Shown piece after piece: positions 1 to 8,225 of a DNA stretch of 52,555 nucleotides. The notes under the pieces are model-generated. The model did no database searches and had not been told where the DNA came from. It saw nothing but the letters and a program-made list of their open reading frames with translations. The stretch is from positions 1 through 52,555 of the forward strand of contig VGES01000024.1 of assembly GCA_016869765.1 (NCBI GenBank), read 5' to 3'. The translations under genes and the position numbers were made by a program. This DNA is from Alphaproteobacteria bacterium (GTDB lineage: Bacteria > Pseudomonadota > Alphaproteobacteria > SHVP01). How positions within the stretch are numbered: the stretch's first letter is position 1; the number at the start of each line of letters is the position of its first letter.

Positions 1-66
1 CGCCTCGTCGCCCGGCGCTCGCCCGGCCAACCCACCCGTGGTGCCGAACGCGCCCGTGCACTAACA

Positions 67-1128
67 TTACAACCGGACCACTCCAAGGGGGCTGGTCACG
101 GCCGCATCGGCGCGTACGACGCCCGACATGTTGATCACGGAGCCGACGACGCTGCGCGCCGCGTTGGCACTCAGTTGGACGACGCCGCCCTGGGCGACGA
201 TCTCGCCCGTATTGACCACGGGCGCGGCCAGCGCCTTTTGGTTGGGACCAAGCGCCTGGGTCAGCACCTTGTCGTCGACGGCGATCTACACGAGCTGATC
301 GCCATAGAGGTCGATCGTGAACGTGTTGCCCGAGGCGAGCGCGACCTTGCCGAGGCGCGCGTTGACGACGCCCGCGTTCTCGACGCCCGGCGCCACCAGC
401 GCGGCCATCCCGCCTTCGCCGATCGTGATTGCGCCCTGGTTGACGACCGCGCCATCGGCGCGGCCCGCCAAATTGAACTGCATCTTGCCGGCCATGAAGG
501 CCGAGTCGGGAATGTTGGCAGTCGTCGCGACGAGCGCGCCCACGTCGATGCGCGCGGTGGGCGTGATGTGAACGCCGGCGGCGTTCGACAGCAGGAATTG
601 CCCCGGCGCCTTGACCTGGCCCGCGATCTGGGAGACCGCACCGCTCAAGTCGCGGTTCAAGGCCTGCCAGTGCTGGCCGCCTTGCAGGAAGTTTACGAGT
701 TCACGGACGCCGACGTTGAAGCTTGTCCAGTTGATGATGACTTTTTCGGAATGCTGGTTGACCGTGAGCGCGTTGGGCGCGGTCTGCGTGACCGTCGCCG
801 AGCCCTGAACGACCGTCGGCCCGACGGGCAACGCTTGCAGGCGCGAGACCGGAACGCCGGAGAGCCCGATCCCGGTAAGGGTGAGGACGGCGTAGGATGC
901 GACGCTGCGGCGCAGCGCCGAACTCGACAGCAGGTCGTCGCGCGAGAGCGGTGGCAGGAGTTCGTCCCACGGCCGCCCCAACGGCAAAGTGGGATCGAGC
1001 CCGAGAACCGCGTCCGTCATCGACGGATCGCCGGTCCAGGCGAAGTAGTCCTGGAAGGTGTACGTCGGACGAATGCTGACCGAGGAAGCGACTACCCCGG
1101 CGTCATCCGCCCGTTCGACCACGCGCAC
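67..1128 (-). pseudogene. Broken two-partner-secretion exoprotein (FHA N-terminal TPS domain)
   Basis: The minus-strand frame encodes a haemagglutination-activity (TPS) domain of the FhaB/HxuA type. Typical stretches are visible: INWTSFNVG, FLLSNAAGVHI, VNQGAITIGEGG, GKVALASGNTFTIDLYGD. In intact relatives the domain runs on without interruption (DFYGDGL then VDD-like residues). Here a TAG codon at 286-288 falls between DLYGDQLV and IAVDDKVLTQALG in the same frame, and a second stop (TAA) lies at 67-69. In the family this domain targets the exoprotein to its TpsB pore, followed by a long beta-helix. Neither the first stop nor the short end fits a working exoprotein, so I call it a pseudogene. 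The 5' end is unsure: GTG at 1128 and ATG at 1020 are both open, and a signal-like hydrophobic stretch follows near 850-930. The rest of the gene may continue beyond the window edge. Confidence 0.72.
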
Positions 1129-1417
1129 GATCTCCGCACCTACTGCGTGCGCCGAGCCCCCAACTCACGGCACGGTTATTCCAAACTCCTGTTCGTTCTC
1201 CGAACACGCCCCGGGGTTTTTCACCCGCGTTTTCAGCCGCTTATGGCGCGCTCGTCTCCAAATTTGATGAATTCCCAGCGACAATTCCAGCAACTGGAAG
1301 GATTTTCTTGGGCTCGATGGGTCCTTGCGGTTTAGTAGCGGTGACTACTTGGCTGACCTAGGCGAGGATCGCCATCCGTAGCACTACTTAACGACGAATT
1401 TTGCGGCGTTCTGCCGC

Positions 1418-1546
1418 TTAGAAGCGGCCGGTCAGCACGAAGAAAAAGCGCGGGTCCTCGGACCCGGAATCCCCACGCGTTGCGACCGAACCGATCAGTG
1501 GACGCGCCACTTCGGCGTTCCCGGACAGCCACTCGGTGAGGTTGGC
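1418..1546 (-). pseudogene. Remnant of an outer-membrane barrel C-terminus (possible TpsB)
   Basis: On the minus strand a 42-codon frame bounded upstream by TGA (1547-1549) ends in PRFFFVLTGRF followed by TAA at 1418-1420. Alternating aromatic/hydrophobic residues and a C-terminal phenylalanine are the usual signature of the last beta-strand of an outer-membrane barrel, including FhaC/ShlB-type TpsB transporters. It sits just upstream of, and in the same direction as, the broken TPS exoprotein, where tpsB genes are often found. The identification rests only on this short tail and on position, so it is tentative. Confidence 0.35.
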
Positions 1547-1589
1547 TCAATCGCCGGCCGAACTGAGCGGACAATAGGGTCTTTGGATC

Positions 1590-1622
1590 GAGCCCGCCCC
1601 CGCCGGGGCGGGCTCTTTTTTT
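1590..1622 (+). terminator. Rho-independent terminator
   Basis: A perfect GC-rich hairpin (arms AGCCCGCCCC at 1591-1600 and GGGGCGGGCT at 1605-1614, loop CGCC, closed by a G-C pair) is followed directly by a run of T at 1616-1622. It has the form of an intrinsic terminator for plus-strand transcription, although no intact plus-strand gene lies just upstream. It would insulate the TRAP binding-protein gene at 1708. Confidence 0.75.
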
Positions 1623-1707
1623 GGCCATGGGCCGGGCCATGCGCGGTTATGATGCCACCACGGGTCGCCCCTCATGAGCGACCTCCAACATAGGGAGAAA
1701 TCCAAGC

Positions 1708-2808
1708 ATGAAACGTCGTGAGTTCCTGACCACCGCCGCCGTCGGTGCCGCCGCCGCGGCGACCGCATCGTCCTTTCCGACGCCGGCGATCTCGCAGGGC
1801 CGCATTGAAATGCGGATGGTCACGTCCTGGCCGAAGAACTTTCCCGGCCTCGGAGTCGGCGCCGAGCGACTTGCCAAGCGCATCAACGACATGTCGGGTG
1901 GCCGTTTGACGGTGCGCGTCTTCGCCGCCGGCGAAATGGTTCCGGCGCTGCAGGCGCTCGATGCGGTGCTCGGCGGTTCGGCGGAGATGAGCCATGCCGC
2001 GGCGTACTACTGGCAGGGCAAGTCGACCGCTCTGTCGTTCTTCACCGGCGTGCCCTACGGCATGACCTCGCGCGAACTGGCGGCCTGGGTCCGCTTCATG
2101 GGCGGCCAGCAGATCTGGGACGAGATTTACGACAAATTCGGCGCCAAGGGCTTCCTGTCCGGGGATACCGGAACCCAGGCTGGCGGCTGGTTCAAGAAAG
2201 AACTCACCAGCGTCGCCGACATCCGTGGCCTGAAGTTCCGCACGCCCGGCCTCGGCGGGCAGACCTGGCAGAAGTTGGGCGCGTCGGTGACCAACCTCGC
2301 GGCCGGCGAGATCTTCCAGGCACTCCAGTCGGGTGCATTGGACGCCGCGGAATTCGTCGGCCCGTACAACGACCTGGCGCTCGGTTTCCACCAGGTGGCG
2401 AAGAACTACTACTTCCCGAGCTTCATCGAGCCCGGCCTTGCCACCGAATTGGTGGTCGACAAGAAGAAGTTCCTGGCGCTGCCGAGCGACCTGCAGGCGA
2501 TCATCGAGAACGCCTGCCAGGCCGAATACGACCACGTCGCGTCGGACTTCTACGCCAACGACCCGATCGCCCTGAAGACCCTCGTCGACAACCATGGCGT
2601 CAAGGTCCACGCCTTCCCCGAGGACATCCTCAAGGCGGGAGCCGACGCGGCCCGCGAGGTCATCGCGGCGGTCCGCAGCAGCAACGACCCATTGGTCAAG
2701 AAGACGGCGGAGAGTTACGTGGCGGCGTTCAACACCCTGCGCACGCGCACGCGCGCCGTCGATAGCGCCTACCTCATCGCTCGCGAGAAGTACTTCACCT
2801 TCGGCTAG
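1708..2808 (+). CDS. dctP: TRAP transporter solute-binding protein (DctP family)
   Basis: A 366-residue periplasmic substrate-binding protein of the TRAP (tripartite ATP-independent periplasmic) type. The N-terminus MKRREFLTTAAVGAAAAA is a twin-arginine-like signal followed by an AIS cleavage region near residues 29-31. The body has the DctP fold landmarks: binding of the ligand carboxylate is expected at the Arg in LKFRTPG (about residue 178), and EIFQALQSGALDAAEFVGP is the usual conserved block. It follows an AGGGAGAAA ribosome-binding site. TRAP receptors bind organic acids such as keto acids, sialic acid or aromatic acids; the ligand cannot be read here. The membrane subunits lie downstream on the opposite strand, so this is a convergent rather than co-directional TRAP locus. 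Confidence 0.92.
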   Translation: MKRREFLTTAAVGAAAAATASSFPTPAISQGRIEMRMVTSWPKNFPGLGVGAERLAKRINDMSGGRLTVRVFAAGEMVPALQALDAVLGGSAEMSHAAAYYWQGKSTALSFFTGVPYGMTSRELAAWVRFMGGQQIWDEIYDKFGAKGFLSGDTGTQAGGWFKKELTSVADIRGLKFRTPGLGGQTWQKLGASVTNLAAGEIFQALQSGALDAAEFVGPYNDLALGFHQVAKNYYFPSFIEPGLATELVVDKKKFLALPSDLQAIIENACQAEYDHVASDFYANDPIALKTLVDNHGVKVHAFPEDILKAGADAAREVIAAVRSSNDPLVKKTAESYVAAFNTLRTRTRAVDSAYLIAREKYFTFG

Positions 2809-2830
2809 CGACCGAGCGACGAAACCGAGG

Positions 2831-2859
2831 AAAAGGGCCTGCTTCGGCAGGCCCTTTTT
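2831..2859. terminator. Bidirectional terminator between dctP and dctM
   Basis: The hairpin GGGCCTGC (2835-2842), loop TTCG, GCAGGCCC (2847-2854) is preceded by AAAA and followed by TTTTT. It can therefore end transcription from both strands: dctP from the left and dctQM from the right. Confidence 0.82.
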
Positions 2860-2866
2860 CTTGGGC

Positions 2867-4258
2867 TTATTGGAACACCAGCTTCGGCAGCCAGGTCGCG
2901 AGCCCGGGGAACCAGATCAGGAGGCCGACCGCCATGACCTGCAGCCCGACGAACGGAATGACGCCGCGATAGATGTCTCCGGTCGAGATCGTCGGCGGCG
3001 CGACCCCACGGAGATAGAACAGCGAAAACCCGAAGGGCGGCGTGAGGAAACTCGTCTGCAGGTTGACGCCGATGATCACGCCCAGCCAAACCGGGCTCAC
3101 CCCCATCGCCAGCAGAATAGGCGCCGTGATCGGCATCACGATGAAGATGATCTCGAAAGTGTCGAGGATGAAGCCGAGGACGAACATCAGCGCCATCACG
3201 AACAGGATGGCGCCGAGCGCGCCACCCGGCAGGCTGTGCAGGAGTTCCTCGACCACCTTGTCGCCCCCCATCATGCGGAAGACGATCGAGAACACCGACG
3301 CGCCGAGGATGATCACGAACACCATGCACGTGATCTCGGCCGTCGACGCCATCACCTCCCGCAGCGACTTCCGGGTCAACCGCCCGCGCAGGGCCGCCAT
3401 CACCATGGCTCCGACGGCGCCGACCGACGCGGCCTCCGTTGCCGTCGCGATGCCTCCGAGAATCGAACCCAGCACGGCGACCACCAGCACGAGCGGAGGG
3501 ATGAGCGCCACCATCACGTCACGCCCCAGGGTTCGCCGCTCCTCCGCGGTGACGGTAAGGGCCGGGCAGCTCTTGGGGTCGGTCGCCGCCTTATAGATCA
3601 CGTAGCCGGCGTACAACGCGACGAGAATCAGGCCGGGGATGAAGGCCCCCGCGAACAGGTCACCGACCGAGACGATCGTCGGCGCAAAGTTACCCTTGGC
3701 CATCTGCACTTGCGCATTCATGCCCGCCAGCATGTCGCCGACGAAGATCAGGATCGTCGATGGCGGAATGATCTGCCCCAGCGTGCCCGAGGCGCAAATC
3801 ACGCCGGTCGCGAGCTTGGGATCGTACTTGGCCCGCGTCATCGCAGGCAGGCTCAAGAGGCCCATGGTCACCACCGTGGCGCCGACCACGCCGGTCGAAG
3901 CCGCGAGCAATGCGCCGACGAGCACCACCGAGAGCCCCAGCCCACCGCGCAACGAGCCGAACAGTCGACCCATGGTGGTCAACAATTGCTCGGCGATTTG
4001 CGAGCGTTCGAGCATGACCCCCATGAAGATGAACAGCGGCACCGAGACCAGCACCTCGTTGATCATGCTGCCCATGTAGCGCGCACCGATGGCGCCGAGC
4101 GTCGAGGGATCGAAGGCGCCGAGCAGATAGCCGATCAACGCGAAGAACAGCGACGTGCCGGCGAGCGTGAACGCCACCGGATAGCCCAACATCAGAACCC
4201 CGATGATCCCGAAGAACATCGTGACCGCCAGGATCTCGCCGATGAGAACGCCGCTCAT
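2867..4258 (-). CDS. dctM: TRAP transporter large permease (DctM family)
   Basis: A 463-residue polytopic inner-membrane protein with about 12 hydrophobic segments from start to end, matching the usual length of the TRAP large (12-TM) subunit. Typical sequence blocks are visible, including GTLGQIIPPSTILIFVGDM, the conserved proline-rich loop, and FGFSLFYLRGVAP near the C-terminus. This subunit is the sodium-driven transport channel working with DctQ and a periplasmic DctP. Its start is 8 bases after the stop of dctQ, so the two are co-transcribed. The likely partner binding protein is the convergent gene ending at 2808, because no other DctP is in the window. Confidence 0.93.
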   Translation of the reverse strand: MSGVLIGEILAVTMFFGIIGVLMLGYPVAFTLAGTSLFFALIGYLLGAFDPSTLGAIGARYMGSMINEVLVSVPLFIFMGVMLERSQIAEQLLTTMGRLFGSLRGGLGLSVVLVGALLAASTGVVGATVVTMGLLSLPAMTRAKYDPKLATGVICASGTLGQIIPPSTILIFVGDMLAGMNAQVQMAKGNFAPTIVSVGDLFAGAFIPGLILVALYAGYVIYKAATDPKSCPALTVTAEERRTLGRDVMVALIPPLVLVVAVLGSILGGIATATEAASVGAVGAMVMAALRGRLTRKSLREVMASTAEITCMVFVIILGASVFSIVFRMMGGDKVVEELLHSLPGGALGAILFVMALMFVLGFILDTFEIIFIVMPITAPILLAMGVSPVWLGVIIGVNLQTSFLTPPFGFSLFYLRGVAPPTISTGDIYRGVIPFVGLQVMAVGLLIWFPGLATWLPKLVFQ

Positions 4259-4266
4259 GCCGTGAC

Positions 4267-4809
4267 CTACGCCGAGTACCGGAACGACGGCGGAACGAGA
4301 TCGTCACGCCTCATCAGCACCAGGATGGAGCGCAGCACCATGGCTAGGCCCTGCAGCGCGATGACCACCGCAAACACCATGATGAACGTCTTGACGATGA
4401 ACAGGCCCTCGAGCCCGCCAGCATTCAACGAACTCTCGCTGATCCGCCACGAGCGCCGCACGTAGTCCCAGCCCCAGTAGATGATGGCGTAGCAGAATGG
4501 CGTGAGGAAAATCAGCGACCCGATCAGATCGATCCAGGCCTTTCGGCGGAGAGACGCGGGCCGATAAAACACGTCGACCCGCACGTGACCATTGCGCAGG
4601 AACACGTAGCCGGCGATGCCCGTGAACATGATTCCATTCATCCAGACGTAGAGATCCTGCATCCAGATGAAGCTGATCGAAAACACGTAGCGCAGGACCA
4701 CGACGGTGAAGCACACCAGCACGATCGCGAGCGAGAACGTGGAAAACAACCGACCGAGCAACGCGTTGAAACCGCTGATCGCCCAGATCATGCGGGACAG
4801 CAACGTCAT
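4267..4809 (-). CDS. dctQ: TRAP transporter small permease (DctQ family)
   Basis: A 180-residue membrane protein with four hydrophobic segments (around residues 22-42, 55-75, 95-115 and 140-162), the standard layout of the 4-TM DctQ subunit. The conserved WMQDLYVWMNGIMFTGIAGY region, carrying tryptophan and aromatic residues before TM2, is typical. DctQ is a membrane scaffold that pairs with the large subunit DctM. It is the first gene of a two-gene dctQM unit on the minus strand. An inverted repeat (4834-4853) lies 25-44 bases upstream of the start codon and might belong to its leader. Confidence 0.9.
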   Translation of the reverse strand: MTLLSRMIWAISGFNALLGRLFSTFSLAIVLVCFTVVVLRYVFSISFIWMQDLYVWMNGIMFTGIAGYVFLRNGHVRVDVFYRPASLRRKAWIDLIGSLIFLTPFCYAIIYWGWDYVRRSWRISESSLNAGGLEGLFIVKTFIMVFAVVIALQGLAMVLRSILVLMRRDDLVPPSFRYSA

Positions 4810-4833
4810 AGTTCCTCCGAGATCGACACGAGC

Positions 4834-4853
4834 GCGCCCCGTGGATGGGGCGC
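4834..4853. other. Inverted repeat upstream of dctQ
   Basis: Perfect 7-base arms (GCGCCCC at 4834-4840 and GGGGCGC at 4847-4853) with a 6-base loop lie in the 120-base gap between the lipoprotein gene and dctQ. There is no T-run on either side, so it is a poor intrinsic terminator. It could be a leader hairpin or an operator; nothing in the sequence decides between them. Confidence 0.35.
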
Positions 4854-4929
4854 CGCTGGCAGGGCTGGTTGCCGAGCCTAGCGTGGAACACAGGTCTAGC
4901 CAACGATTCGCGGGGAAAAAGCACTCTAT

Positions 4930-5406
4930 TCAGTCGGCCACCACCATCTCGAGTCCGGCGTGGGCCTTGAGGAAGTTCGCGATGTCCATTGGGCCTCCCC
5001 GAACGGCGTCGAACTCGCGCGTCACACCGTGGCGCGTGGCCAGTGCCACGATGTCACCGCGCGGTTCCAGCCGTTGCGGCTGGCCCGCCCCGAGTCGCCA
5101 GAAGGACGCGGTGTAGAACGCATCCCCGTCGTAGCGCGCCTGGACGAGCCAAAGATCGCCCTGAACTCGAACCGCGCGAAATGTTCCCTGCCGGCTGCGG
5201 CCGCCGAACGTCTCGGTGAACCGATAGTCGTTGCCCTGACCGGAGCGCGTGACGCGCCCGGAACGACCTAGCACCACGCCCGAGTCCTTCTGACCGGGGA
5301 TGATCTCGCCCGCAGAGACGGGGATCGCCTCGCGCTCGAGCTCGTAACACGCGGCGACCAGCAGGAGCACCGTGAGTGCCGCCAACGACCGCATCACGTT
5401 CTTCAT
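4930..5406 (-). CDS. Putative lipoprotein of unknown function
   Basis: A 158-residue protein beginning MKNVMRSLAALTVLLLVAAC. The hydrophobic stretch ending in a VAAC lipobox predicts a type II signal peptide, with Cys20 as the lipidated residue. I chose the ATG at 5406 because it gives this clean signal peptide and has GAGAGG upstream; an earlier in-frame start would add an unlikely arginine/proline-rich tail. The mature part (ELEREAIPVSAGEIIPG then an Arg/Gly-rich beta-type region) matches no family I recognise. It is the last gene of a minus-strand run, 26 bases after the D-threonine aldolase-like gene, and its product probably sits in the envelope. Confidence 0.7.
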   Translation of the reverse strand: MKNVMRSLAALTVLLLVAACYELEREAIPVSAGEIIPGQKDSGVVLGRSGRVTRSGQGNDYRFTETFGGRSRQGTFRAVRVQGDLWLVQARYDGDAFYTASFWRLGAGQPQRLEPRGDIVALATRHGVTREFDAVRGGPMDIANFLKAHAGLEMVVAD

Positions 5407-5432
5407 CTGGCACCTCTCGGCGTCGAACCATT

Positions 5433-6530
5433 CTAGTCGCTGCGGCCACGGGCGACGATTGGCCACCATTCGGCGAGTTTCCCTGATCGAAATACCGCGT
5501 AACGATCATGGAGATTGACGGTGGTGTCGCAATGGCTGGGTTGCAACACGACTTGGTCCCCGACACGAAGGCCGAGCGGACGCTCGGCGACCAAGGCGCC
5601 ATGCTCGTCCCCGGCGAATTCGAAGCGCCACCCCGGGTGCGTCGGGACGCTCGGCGGCCCGGAATCGCTGCTCAACGCTTTCCAGCCAGCATCCACGATC
5701 ACGCGAGATTCCTCGGGCGCACTCACGACGGTCGCGATGACCGCGAGTGACTGCTCGAAGGGCGGTGCCTCGCCGGTGGTCCAGCCGATGGCGCGATATC
5801 TCGCATCCATGAAGACATAGCTGCCCGGCTGGAGTTCGGTGAGACCGGCGAGCGCGATATCCACGGCACTCGTTCCCGTGCCGCCTCCGGTCAGTACCGC
5901 GATGCGATGATCGGCGACGGTGAGCGCGGCGACAGCGGCCTGGAGACGCCGCAAGGATATCTCCGCGGCGTGGCGCCGGGCCGCGACGTCCGGTTCCATC
6001 TGGATGCGACCGTTGTAGCCCTGAAGGCCGACGAGAGTCAGGTTTGGATGGCGAGCCACTTCGTGAGCCAACGCGACCGCCTGTGCGTCGTCCCGAACGC
6101 CACAGCGGTTCTGCCCGACGTCGATCTCGATGACGATGCCGAGATTCTGTTTTCGGGCCGTCGCCTCCGACCCGAGAGCCCGCACGTTGGCGAGATCATC
6201 GGCGACGACGGCGACGTTCGCTCGGGCCGCCAGCGCCACGAGGCGCCCGATCTTGGCGGCGCCCACGACGGGCGTGGTGACCAGGACATCGTCGATGCCG
6301 CCTGAGACCATGACCTCGGCCTCGCCGAGCTTGGCGCAGCACACGCCCACGGCGCCGGCCACCACCTGCATGACCGCAATGTGCGGCGACTTGTGCGACT
6401 TGGCATGGGGCCGCAACCGCACCGAGCGTCCGCGGACCTGATCGGCCATGCGGGCGATGTTGCGCTCCAGGACATCGGCATCGATCGCGAGAACCGGGGT
6501 CGCGACGGTCGCAGGAAGATCGAATAGCAT
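5433..6530 (-). CDS. D-threonine aldolase / D-serine dehydratase-like PLP enzyme (DSD1 family)
   Basis: A 365-residue fold-type III pyridoxal-phosphate enzyme. The N-terminal alanine-racemase-like barrel has RPHAKSHKSPHIA near residue 40, where the second-to-last Lys of HAKSHK-type motifs carries the PLP. Glycine-rich GGGTGTSA (about residue 215) binds the cofactor phosphate. The C-terminal domain has PSHCDTTVNLHD, matching the metal-binding His and Cys of D-threonine aldolases and eukaryotic D-serine dehydratases. The family cleaves D-beta-hydroxy amino acids or dehydrates D-serine; which reaction applies cannot be read. Start ATG at 6530 lies 10 bases after the amidohydrolase stop, so it belongs to the same operon. 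The context of gamma-glutamyltransferase and amidohydrolase suggests amino-acid or peptide salvage. Confidence 0.85.
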   Translation of the reverse strand: MLFDLPATVATPVLAIDADVLERNIARMADQVRGRSVRLRPHAKSHKSPHIAVMQVVAGAVGVCCAKLGEAEVMVSGGIDDVLVTTPVVGAAKIGRLVALAARANVAVVADDLANVRALGSEATARKQNLGIVIEIDVGQNRCGVRDDAQAVALAHEVARHPNLTLVGLQGYNGRIQMEPDVAARRHAAEISLRRLQAAVAALTVADHRIAVLTGGGTGTSAVDIALAGLTELQPGSYVFMDARYRAIGWTTGEAPPFEQSLAVIATVVSAPEESRVIVDAGWKALSSDSGPPSVPTHPGWRFEFAGDEHGALVAERPLGLRVGDQVVLQPSHCDTTVNLHDRYAVFRSGKLAEWWPIVARGRSD

Positions 6531-6540
6531 TGTCGTTGCC

Positions 6541-8223
6541 TTAGGCCAGTTCCCCGTGCACGAGCTTGCCACCCACCAAAGTGGCGAGGGCGCGGATGTC
6601 CTTGAGCCGCTCGAGGGCGATCGACAGCGGGTCGCCATCGAGCACCGCGAGATCGGCGTATTTGCCGGGTTCGATCGAGCCTTTCTTGGACTCATCGAAA
6701 GTCACGACCGCCCCATCGATCGTTGCCGAGCGCAACGCGTCCTCGCGACTCAACGCTTCCCCGGCACCGACCGCGCCATCGACGGTGCGGTTGTATCGGG
6801 AAACCGCCTGCCAAACCGGATAGAACAGGGACGTGGGCACGTTGTCGCTCGCCAGCGAGACGGGGACCCCCGCCTGCCGCAGCGTCCGCAACGGTGATAT
6901 TTCGTTTTCCCGCGTCGACCCGAGGCGCTCGCGCAGCAGATGCCCTTCTTTGTAAATGTAGCGGTTGGTGTGAGTCGTCACCACGAGGTCGAGCCGAACC
7001 ACGGCTTCGATCTGGGCTGGCGATAGGGCGCTGACGTGTCCGAGCACCCAGCGTCTGCCCCGCAGCGGCACGACCTTGTTTACCTCCTCGAACAGCTCGA
7101 TCACGTACGGCCAGATCCCGATGACGCGGATGCCGAGCCGCGCCGCCTCGATCATCACTTCGAGGGCCCGTGGACGGTCGAGCGCGATGTCGTAGTTGAA
7201 CCCCGCCCAGCCGGTGTAGGGCGCCGACTGAAGCCGGAGTTTGTGCTCGGGCGATCCGCCGACCTCCAGAATCAGGCCGCCCAACTTGAGCCAATCGTCG
7301 CCGAGGCCGGGCCCGGCTAGGAACGAACCCCAGCCCTCGAGAAGCGCGGCCGGCGATGTTCCGGGCGCCACACACCCCCAATTGGGGCTCGCGACGAGCG
7401 TCGTTCGCATGGTCAGTTCGCCGCGACGGCGGCTTTCCATGTAGGCGCGAACGAGTTCGCCGGCGGCGCCATGCTCCTCGAATACGCTCGTTGTTCCGAA
7501 TCGATGATAGGCGGCCATCGCGCGCGGCAAGGTGTCCACGCGGTCCTCGGCACGGAACCCGGGAGCGACCTTCATCAGGCTCAGCTCGACCATCGGCATC
7601 ATCGTCCACTCGAGAAAGACGCCGTTCGGCTCGCCCGTCGCGAAATCACGTTGAATCTCGATCGTACTCACCGGCGCGACCGTATAGCGATCGATCCCCG
7701 CCAGCGCGAGTGCGCGTGAATTGGCGATCGACACGAGCGGCATGGTGTGGCGCCAAAATCCCCAGATCGAGCGGATGTAGACAGGATTGTCCGGCGCTGC
7801 GCGGTCGAGATCGTGGCGATTGGGATAACGCTTCTCGGCCAGCGCCTCGGGCAAATCCCAGTAATACGGCGGCTCGCCCACCGGCATCGTCACGATCCAT
7901 TCGCCCGGCCTCTTGGTGCGGGCGATCGCCGCGATTCGGTCACAAACCTCGGCAACGGAACGCGCCCCTGCGAGACTCGGGAACACGTCCTTCAAGCCCT
8001 CGCGGTCCATGTGGGCATGACCATCGATCAGGCCGGGCATCACGGTCTTCCCTGCCAAGTCGATGAAGCGGCTTTCCTTCGTGGCGAGCGCCGAGACCTC
8101 CCGATCACCCCCGACTGCGACGACGCGATCGCCAGCGATGGCGACGGCCTGCGCGATCGAGAATTCAGCATCGACCGTGATCACCTTGCCATTTCGCAGG
8201 ATGAGATCGGGGGTTGTCGGCAT
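6541..8223 (-). CDS. Metal-dependent amidohydrolase (YtcJ/amidohydrolase_3 family)
   Basis: A 560-residue hydrolase. The N-terminal beta-sandwich start PDLILRNGKVITVDAEF is followed by GLIDGHAHMD, in which the HxH pair binds the catalytic metal. Further family blocks are LGHVSAL with a metal His in the middle and ASDNVPTS with the catalytic Asp near the C-terminus, and the closing EPGKYADLAVLDGDPL. YtcJ-like enzymes hydrolyse amides or esters of varied, mostly unknown substrates in the cytoplasm. The ATG at 8223 was chosen because the family start (MPTTPDLILRNGK) is there; it comes 2 bases after the gamma-glutamyltransferase stop, implying translational coupling. It may process products of its upstream neighbour, but this is inference. 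Confidence 0.88.
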   Translation of the reverse strand: MPTTPDLILRNGKVITVDAEFSIAQAVAIAGDRVVAVGGDREVSALATKESRFIDLAGKTVMPGLIDGHAHMDREGLKDVFPSLAGARSVAEVCDRIAAIARTKRPGEWIVTMPVGEPPYYWDLPEALAEKRYPNRHDLDRAAPDNPVYIRSIWGFWRHTMPLVSIANSRALALAGIDRYTVAPVSTIEIQRDFATGEPNGVFLEWTMMPMVELSLMKVAPGFRAEDRVDTLPRAMAAYHRFGTTSVFEEHGAAGELVRAYMESRRRGELTMRTTLVASPNWGCVAPGTSPAALLEGWGSFLAGPGLGDDWLKLGGLILEVGGSPEHKLRLQSAPYTGWAGFNYDIALDRPRALEVMIEAARLGIRVIGIWPYVIELFEEVNKVVPLRGRRWVLGHVSALSPAQIEAVVRLDLVVTTHTNRYIYKEGHLLRERLGSTRENEISPLRTLRQAGVPVSLASDNVPTSLFYPVWQAVSRYNRTVDGAVGAGEALSREDALRSATIDGAVVTFDESKKGSIEPGKYADLAVLDGDPLSIALERLKDIRALATLVGGKLVHGELA

Positions 8224-8225
8224 GA

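Larger units (their letters stand above)
1129..1707. other. Gene-poor spacer with lower GC than its surroundings
   Basis: This 580-base gap lies between the broken exoprotein gene and the TRAP binding-protein gene. I see no intact gene. It contains an inverted repeat at 1190-1206 (TGTTCG, 5-base loop, CGAACA), the barrel-like remnant at 1418-1546, and a strong terminator hairpin at 1590-1622. Base composition is visibly more AT-rich around 1170-1420, as expected of decaying, non-coding DNA. Confidence 0.6.

Noticed and set aside
2594-4465. Plus-strand open frame of about 620 codons opposite dctM and dctQ.
   Set aside because: Its translation is a repetitive Arg/His/Asp string; the opposite strand carries clear TRAP permease sequence.
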